A stretch of 64,000 bases of DNA, taken from contig NZ_LMCW01000012.1 of NCBI RefSeq assembly GCF_001424945.1, forward strand, positions 250,642 through 314,641, given 5' to 3'. Made by a program: the position numbers and the translations under genes. Position 1 is the stretch's first letter. Each line of letters starts with the position of its first letter. The notes under the pieces are model-generated. The model had not been told where the DNA came from and searched no databases. It was given only the letters and a program-made list of their open reading frames with translations. This stretch comes from Rhizobium sp. Root1203 (GTDB lineage: Bacteria; Pseudomonadota; Alphaproteobacteria; Rhizobiales; Rhizobiaceae). Positions 59,103 to 64,000 of this stretch are shown here, one piece after another.

Positions 59103-60244
59103 CCTTCTTCGATCTGGCCCGAAAGAACGCATGGCGAAAGCCGCTAAGGACAGTGCTTCTCGTCGTCTGCATCGCCGTCGCCTTCCTGGTCTACGGCCTG
59201 ACCGCCAGCTTTATGAATGGCTCGCAAAGCGCCTCCGCCGCCAGCGACAATATATTAGGCGTCATGAGCGCGGCGGGGCGGAGCCAACCTCTGCCCATGG
59301 CGTCCATCTCCCGGATCGCTGCCGACCCCGATGTTGCGGCGGTCGGCTACATGACACGCATGCGCGGTTTCGTAGGCGTTGAGAAAAATGTCGTTGCCAT
59401 CAGTGCAGCCGATCCCATGCTTCTGATGGCTGTGAATGGCAAGGGCCTCGGGCTGACGCCCGACAACATCGACGCGATCAGTCAGGGGCGAGACAGGGTG
59501 CTGGTCGGCCGTGCGCTGGCCGAAGCGCAAGGATGGACGATCGGCCAACGCATCTCGGTCACAGCCTTCGACACGGCGAAACAAAGCGGCGGTGGTCGCG
59601 AGTGGCGCTTCGAGATCGCCGGTATATTCGAAGGCGAGAACGCCTCCTCCGATACCTACTTCGTGATCGCCCGCTACGACTACGTGAATGCTGCGCGGGC
59701 GAGGGGCAAGGACACGGTGGATGCCTTCATCGTTCGACCCCGTGAAGGAATGTCGCCGGGGGAGCTCGCCGCCCGCATCGATTCACTGTTTGCCAATTCC
59801 GCCGCACCGACCCGCACCCAGTCTGAAAAGCAGTTTCTCGAAGCCTTCCTGCGCCAATATGCGGATGTCCGTCTTATTGTTAACCTCGTAGTGGGTGCGG
59901 CCTTTGTCACCCTGCTGATGATCGTCGTTAATACCCTTGTCTTCGCGGTGCGCGAACGCACATTCGAGATCGGCGTTCTGAAGACTCTCGGTTTCTCCGG
60001 CCAACGGATCATGGCCCTGATCATATGTGAGGCTCTGCTTGTATTCGCCGTCGGCGGCAGCTTCGGCCTTGGCCTGGCAAAGTTCGCGACGGTGCTTGCC
60101 GGGCCGGCCCTCGGTCTGGTTTTCTCCCCATTAATCCTGGCCAAGGCATTGGCTATCGTCGCAGTCCTCACGCTGACGACCGGCGCGCTGCCGGCCTACA
60201 TTGCGATGCGAGGCTCCATCATCAAAGCTCTCAGAACGAGGTAG
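59099..60244 (+). CDS. FtsX-like ABC permease 1
   Basis: A 381-residue permease of the MacB/FtsX type. One span lies at the N-terminus (LLVVCIAVAFLVYGLTASFM) followed by a large periplasmic domain of about 200 residues, and three spans lie near the C-terminus (LIVNLVVGAAFVTLLMIVV, MALIICEALLVFAVGGSFGL, ALAIVAVLTLTTGALPAYIAM). The segment RERTFEIGVLKTLGFSG is the FtsX signature. It is coupled to the ATPase gene and lies 6 bases before the second permease, so the complex is likely a heterodimer. Confidence 0.92.
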   Translation: MTFFDLARKNAWRKPLRTVLLVVCIAVAFLVYGLTASFMNGSQSASAASDNILGVMSAAGRSQPLPMASISRIAADPDVAAVGYMTRMRGFVGVEKNVVAISAADPMLLMAVNGKGLGLTPDNIDAISQGRDRVLVGRALAEAQGWTIGQRISVTAFDTAKQSGGGREWRFEIAGIFEGENASSDTYFVIARYDYVNAARARGKDTVDAFIVRPREGMSPGELAARIDSLFANSAAPTRTQSEKQFLEAFLRQYADVRLIVNLVVGAAFVTLLMIVVNTLVFAVRERTFEIGVLKTLGFSGQRIMALIICEALLVFAVGGSFGLGLAKFATVLAGPALGLVFSPLILAKALAIVAVLTLTTGALPAYIAMRGSIIKALRTR

Positions 60245-60250
60245 CTCTTC

Positions 60251-61450
60251 ATGTCGTCGCATTTCAAGCAAACGCTCGTGATGATACGAGCCAACATTTT
60301 GAGCCTGCCGCGGCGTCTCGCGATTTCTCTCTCCATGGTCCTGTCGATCGCACTTGTCGTCTGCGTTCTCACCGCCTTTCTCTCCATGGCAAAAGGCTTC
60401 GAGACCGCACTTGCCGGCACTGGCTCCCGCTTGGTCGCTGTCGTCCTCGGCGGCGGCACCAATCAGGAGGCGGGCTCCGACATTCCCGCAGCTGTCATTC
60501 GCAAGCTCGATGCGATGACCGGTGACATGGGCGTCGCCCGCGACACGCATGGCAACCTGGTCTCGACCCGGGAGATTGTCGTGCCGGTCGATATCAAGCA
60601 GACAGCGGATGGGGTTCAGCGAACCCTGACGTTGCGCGGCATGGACCCCCTTGGACCTACGTTCCGCAATGGCACTTCGCTATCGGCTGGTCGATTCTTC
60701 GGGCCAGGCACACGAGAGGTGGTGGTCGGTGATCGACTGGCCAGCGAATTCGGTCTTCGCATCGGCGATACGGTCCGTCTCGGCGCGGTCGACTGGACAG
60801 TGGCGGGGCACTTCTCTGCCCACAGGAGCGCTTTCGAATCGGAAATCTGGGCCGATCTAGATGCTGTGCGTTCGGCCTTCGACCGACAAGGGCAAGTCCA
60901 GAGCCTACGACTTCGCCTCAACGATGCCGCTGCTCTCGGAAGATTGCAGGACAGGCTCGCGACGATTACGGACACAGTGCTGGTAGCTGTTTCCGAAGCC
61001 GACCTCTTTGCCGCCCAATCCGGACGTACGGCTGGCCTCATCCGGCTGTTCGGCTGGCCGCTCTCGCTTCTTTTGGCGATCGGGGCGACTGCGGGTGCGC
61101 TCAATACCATGATGAGTTCCGTCTCAGACAGGACAGTCGAGATTGCCACCATCCGGGCCCTCGGCTTCAGCCGGCTCTCGGTATTTCTTGGGACATGGCT
61201 TGAGGCCGTTGCGCTCGCAAGCGTCGGCGCGCTCCTTGGTCTTATCGCCTCATGGCTGGGCTTCAACGGTTGGCAGGCAAGCACGGTAGGTGCGAACAAT
61301 GCACGCCTCGCCTTCGAGCTTGCCGTTGCGCCAGACGTCATGTTCATCGCCGGCCTGTTGGGCTTAGCGATCGGCATTATCGGTGGTGCGCTTCCCGCTA
61401 TTGCCGCAACGAGATTACCGTTGACGACAGCGCTGCGGGCACGGGGTTAG
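60251..61450 (+). CDS. FtsX-like ABC permease 2
   Basis: A 399-residue paralogue of permease 1. It has the same plan: an N-terminal span (RLAISLSMVLSIALVVCVLTAFL), a periplasmic domain, and three C-terminal spans with LSLLLAIGATAGALNTMMSSVSDRTVEIATIRALGFSRLS, the FtsX signature. The last span is IAGLLGLAIGIIGGALPAIAAT. Two distinct permeases with one ATPase recall other bacterial type VII export systems with paired permeases. What is exported is unknown. Confidence 0.92.
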   Translation: MSSHFKQTLVMIRANILSLPRRLAISLSMVLSIALVVCVLTAFLSMAKGFETALAGTGSRLVAVVLGGGTNQEAGSDIPAAVIRKLDAMTGDMGVARDTHGNLVSTREIVVPVDIKQTADGVQRTLTLRGMDPLGPTFRNGTSLSAGRFFGPGTREVVVGDRLASEFGLRIGDTVRLGAVDWTVAGHFSAHRSAFESEIWADLDAVRSAFDRQGQVQSLRLRLNDAAALGRLQDRLATITDTVLVAVSEADLFAAQSGRTAGLIRLFGWPLSLLLAIGATAGALNTMMSSVSDRTVEIATIRALGFSRLSVFLGTWLEAVALASVGALLGLIASWLGFNGWQASTVGANNARLAFELAVAPDVMFIAGLLGLAIGIIGGALPAIAATRLPLTTALRARG

Positions 61451-61487
61451 CGCACAATTCTTGATGAGATCGCCAAACGGTGCTCCA

Positions 61488-62795
61488 CTACTTCATGTAG
61501 CCCGCGAGCTTGGTGCCGGCACTCATGAAATAGATGGGGTCGACAGCGCGTCCGTCCTGCCGGACTTCGTAGTGCAGGTGCGTACCGGTGGAGCGCCCGG
61601 TGCTGCCGGCAAGGCCGATCACGTTCTGGCGGCCGACGGTGTCGCCGATCTTGACGAGGATTTCGGACATGTGGCCGTAGCGCGTCGAAATCCCGTTGCC
61701 GTGATCAACTTCCACCATGTTGCCGTAGCCGCCGGTCCAGCCGGCCGCGATGACTTTTCCCGGTGCCGTCGGGCGTACCTTCTCTCCCGGCGAAAACCGA
61801 AAGTCGATACCGGAGTGGAGCGCAAGGCGCCCCAGGAATGGGTCGCGTCTGTTGCCGAAAGGACTTGTGATTTCCTTGCCGACAGCCGGGCTCCGAAACG
61901 GAAGCGACACCGCCGTGCTGCGGATCGCTTCGAGACGGGTGAGGGCGCTGTCGAGCTGGGTCAGCGACGTGTCGAAATCGTCGTCGCTCTCGGGTTCGAC
62001 ATACGGGCCGCCGACCGCATTTTCATCTCCGGCTTTGATACCGGCTGCCTCTGGGGGCACGGCAATGCGAAAACGCGTCAGGATGTGCGAGATTGCGTCC
62101 GCAGTGTCGCTGGCGTCACTGGTCAGCTGGGCGACGCGATCGCGCTGTCTCTGTTCGACGCCCTTCAGCGACAATGTCACTTTTGAAAAAACGCGATCTG
62201 CTCTGTCGCCGATCGTTTCACGCGCGGGCACATAGGCAAGCGTCGTATTGTCAGGCGTGGCGTCGGCCGGCTCCGCGCTCTTTGCAAGCTGATTCTCTAT
62301 GGCCTGCATGGCGCCCGAGAGCGCGGCTCGCTTGTCCCTTGCATCCGGGGCATTGGTCTGTGCGGGCAAGTCCTGCTTCTCGTTCAGGCCGGAACTCTCG
62401 GCTCGATCCAGCAAGGAACCCAGCTTTCCGTGGCGAGACGTCAGCGCCAGCTGCTGTTCCATCAGCTTGTCGACCTTGTCCTCGACGACCTGCTGGTCGA
62501 GCAGTTGGCGCGATGTTACGCGATCCACCTGCGCTCTCAAGGCCGCTATCCGATCCTCGTAGTCGTGCTGCATGCGCGCCTGGCGCGCCATCGTCGCGCC
62601 GATAAGGTCGTCACGCAGAACCAGGTACGACGTCGCAAGCAGATAGCCGATCGCGAACACACCGACGAAACAGAAGGCGAGCGCTGCCATCCACGGCCTG
62701 ACGGTGAGGTGACGGACTCGGTCGCCGCTTGCGAGGATCAGGATATGTTCCTGTTTTCGCTTGCCGAATACGCGGCTCTGCTGTGCGTGCGTCAC
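61488..62795 (-). CDS. M23-family (LytM-domain) peptidoglycan metallopeptidase
   Basis: A 435-residue membrane-anchored protein. A span lies near residues 35-57 (AALAFCFVGVFAIGYLLAT). A coiled-coil stretch covers about 65-130 (MQHDYEDRIAALRAQ, VEDKVDKLMEQQLALTS). The C-terminal LytM/M23 domain has SGIDFRFSPGEKV (HxxxD zinc site), MVEVDHGNGISTRYGHMSE and THLHYEVRQDGRAVDP (HxH). All zinc ligands appear present, so the enzyme could cut peptide bridges; the layout is like the EnvC/NlpD-type or rhizobial M23 proteins. It converges with the export operon. Confidence 0.9.
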   Translation of the reverse strand: MTHAQQSRVFGKRKQEHILILASGDRVRHLTVRPWMAALAFCFVGVFAIGYLLATSYLVLRDDLIGATMARQARMQHDYEDRIAALRAQVDRVTSRQLLDQQVVEDKVDKLMEQQLALTSRHGKLGSLLDRAESSGLNEKQDLPAQTNAPDARDKRAALSGAMQAIENQLAKSAEPADATPDNTTLAYVPARETIGDRADRVFSKVTLSLKGVEQRQRDRVAQLTSDASDTADAISHILTRFRIAVPPEAAGIKAGDENAVGGPYVEPESDDDFDTSLTQLDSALTRLEAIRSTAVSLPFRSPAVGKEITSPFGNRRDPFLGRLALHSGIDFRFSPGEKVRPTAPGKVIAAGWTGGYGNMVEVDHGNGISTRYGHMSEILVKIGDTVGRQNVIGLAGSTGRSTGTHLHYEVRQDGRAVDPIYFMSAGTKLAGYMK

Positions 62796-62892
62796 GGAGA
62801 ATCTCCCAATTGACGGCCTTGCCTCAATTGCCTTGATTACACACGGTTAAGGTTAATAAATACTTAGATGGACTTTTACGGGAGTACGCGGC

Positions 62893-63720
62893 TCAGGCGT
62901 GGCTGGTGGAGGTCAGCGATCGGTAGAACGAGGGAGTGAGTCCCGCTTCGGCACGAGCGATGTCGTTGAACGGCGGCTTCAGCGGGCCGCGGAAATTGGC
63001 GCGTACGAGTTCGTGAAAAGTCCGGGCGGGATCGCGCTTTTCGCGGGCGCACAAGAAGCGAAACCACTTGGCGCCAATCGCCACATGTCCCTTTTCGTCC
63101 TTGTAGATCACGTCCAATACGGCCGCGCTCTCAAGGTCCCCGGTCTCACGCATCTTGGCCTGGAGCGATGGCGTAACGTCGAGGCCGCGCGCTTCGAGGA
63201 TCAGCGGCACGACGGCCAACCGTGCAGTCAGATCATTTCGGGTCGCGTGTGCCGCCTGCCACAGGCCGTCATGGGCGGGTAGATCGCCATAGTCGGCTCC
63301 GAGATCGTTGAGGCGGGTGCGGACAAGCTTGAAGTGCTTGGCTTCTTCATAGGCGACCTGCATCCAGCCGTCGAAGAACGAGTTCGGCACCGGTTCCGTC
63401 GCAAATCTTGCAACAATGTCGAGAGCAAGATCGACAGCGTTCAATTCGATATGGGCGATCGCGTGGAGAAGGGCGATCCTGCCCTTGAGCGTATGCAGCG
63501 AGCGCTTCTGTACTTGCGTCGGCGGAGTGAGCTCCGGCTTGTCCGGCCGGCCGGGGCGCTCCGGCAAAGTTGCGTCGAGCGGCGAACGCAGCGAGAGCGT
63601 TCGGGCAAACCAGCGCGCTGCCGTTTCCTGTGCAATCGCCGTCTTGCGGTCGAGATCGGGCGAGCCTATTGCGATGATCGCTCCACCTCGTAGCGATGGG
63701 ATCGGCGACGTGGAACTCAT
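62893..63720 (-). CDS. DUF455 ferritin-like protein
   Basis: A 275-residue protein of the ferritin-like DUF455 family. Iron-type ligands appear as EEAKHFKLVRTRLND, IELNAVDLALDIVARF, and the later EKGHVAIGAKWFRFL. The family is distantly related to MiaE-like diiron proteins and its reaction is unknown. Its start codon overlaps the stop of the Bcp gene in ATGA, so the two are coupled, which could hint at a role in oxidative stress. Confidence 0.85.
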   Translation of the reverse strand: MSSTSPIPSLRGGAIIAIGSPDLDRKTAIAQETAARWFARTLSLRSPLDATLPERPGRPDKPELTPPTQVQKRSLHTLKGRIALLHAIAHIELNAVDLALDIVARFATEPVPNSFFDGWMQVAYEEAKHFKLVRTRLNDLGADYGDLPAHDGLWQAAHATRNDLTARLAVVPLILEARGLDVTPSLQAKMRETGDLESAAVLDVIYKDEKGHVAIGAKWFRFLCAREKRDPARTFHELVRANFRGPLKPPFNDIARAEAGLTPSFYRSLTSTSHA

Positions 63721-64000
63721 CGTATGAGGTTCTGAACAGCCGCCAGTACAGCCTCCGCGTGGCCGGGCACCTTCACTTTTTGCCAGATGGTCCCAATCGA
63801 ACCGTCAGCACGGATCAGAAATGTCGTGCGTTCGACACCCATGAAGCTGCGGCCGTACATGCTCTTCTGCTTCCAGACGCCATAGGCTTCGAGCGTGGTG
63901 CGTTCCTCGTCAGAGGCAAGCACCACCGAGAGGTTATGCTTCTTGACGAAACGATCATGGCACTTAACGGAATCGGGTGACATGCCGATGACAGTCGTCC
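63717..64000 (-). CDS. bcp: Bcp-type thiol peroxiredoxin, C-terminal part, runs off the right edge
   Basis: The visible 94 residues are the C-terminal half of a bacterioferritin-comigratory (PrxQ) peroxiredoxin: TVIGMSPDSVKCHDRFVKKH, LSVVLASDEERTTLEAYGVWKQKSM, then FMGVERTTFLIRADGSIGTI and KVKVPGHAEAVLAA. The peroxidatic cysteine should lie upstream, outside the window. The cysteine in SVKCHDRF is at the position sometimes used as resolving cysteine. An ATG at 63983 is internal, since homologous residues precede it. It is coupled to the DUF455 gene by an ATGA overlap. Confidence 0.9.
   Translation of the reverse strand, partial: TTVIGMSPDSVKCHDRFVKKHNLSVVLASDEERTTLEAYGVWKQKSMYGRSFMGVERTTFLIRADGSIGTIWQKVKVPGHAEAVLAAVQNLIR

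Overview
The window is GC-rich, gene-dense chromosomal DNA from an alphaproteobacterium of the Rhizobiales, most likely Rhizobiaceae (Sinorhizobium/Ensifer, Rhizobium or a close relative). The grounds are the CckA kinase, a DksA that has lost zinc-finger cysteines, separate purS/purQ/purL genes, the RecA and isocitrate dehydrogenase sequences, and a GAAC-N7-type LexA box at recA. The genus cannot be fixed from sequence reading alone. I found no tRNA, rRNA, insertion sequence, phage or CRISPR array, and the genes look intact and vertically inherited. The least core-like part is roughly 56.1-61.5 kb.

Layout. 0-5.4 kb: start of a YcjX-type GTPase, a SixA-like phosphatase, DksA, a FliO-like membrane protein and the cell-cycle kinase CckA. 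5.4-7.3 kb: pseudouridine breakdown pair psuK-psuG. 7.5-11.4 kb: recA and alaS. 11.5-15.6 kb: AraC regulator, glutathione transferase, acetyltransferase, icd and a small secreted protein. 15.6-22.3 kb: FUSC transporter, trmJ-murI, an MFS carrier and a HerA-like ATPase. 22.4-27.7 kb: phoA behind a candidate Pho box, rpsD, glutaminase, ttcA and an inositol-phosphatase-like gene. 27.7-30.3 kb: two tandem Bcr/CflA drug-efflux carriers.

30.4-38 kb is a purine and iron-sulfur block on the minus strand: purC, purS, a small coiled-coil gene, purQ and a lipoprotein; then, after a divergent MocR regulator/DUF1127 pair, purL-bolA-grxD. 38-44.4 kb holds a PAS-PAS-GGDEF-EAL protein, several small secreted or membrane proteins, a 29-residue membrane peptide gene, a hydrolase, a DUF2189 protein and an iron-permease-like protein. 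44.4-48.1 kb has an operon of a solute-binding protein, rpe, a membrane protein and purB.

48.2-53.9 kb is a flavin reductase followed by a tightly coupled cassette resembling the CoxD/CoxE/XdhC/MocA maturation machinery of molybdenum hydroxylases, with no dehydrogenase subunits in view. 53.9-56 kb has a TfoX-like protein, a Nudix hydrolase and a DEAD-box helicase. 56-61.5 kb carries a GFA protein, a six-cysteine secreted protein and a four-gene MacAB-like export system. The window ends with an M23 peptidase, a ferritin-like DUF455 protein and the C-terminal part of a Bcp peroxiredoxin.

For an undescribed system, the best candidates are the molybdoenzyme-maturation cassette without its target, the hairpin-rich region plus 29-residue peptide at 41.7-42.2 kb, and the nested palindrome behind rpsD. 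None is proven novel from sequence alone. Start sites were reassigned in many genes on ribosome-binding-site grounds; the reasons are in each entry.
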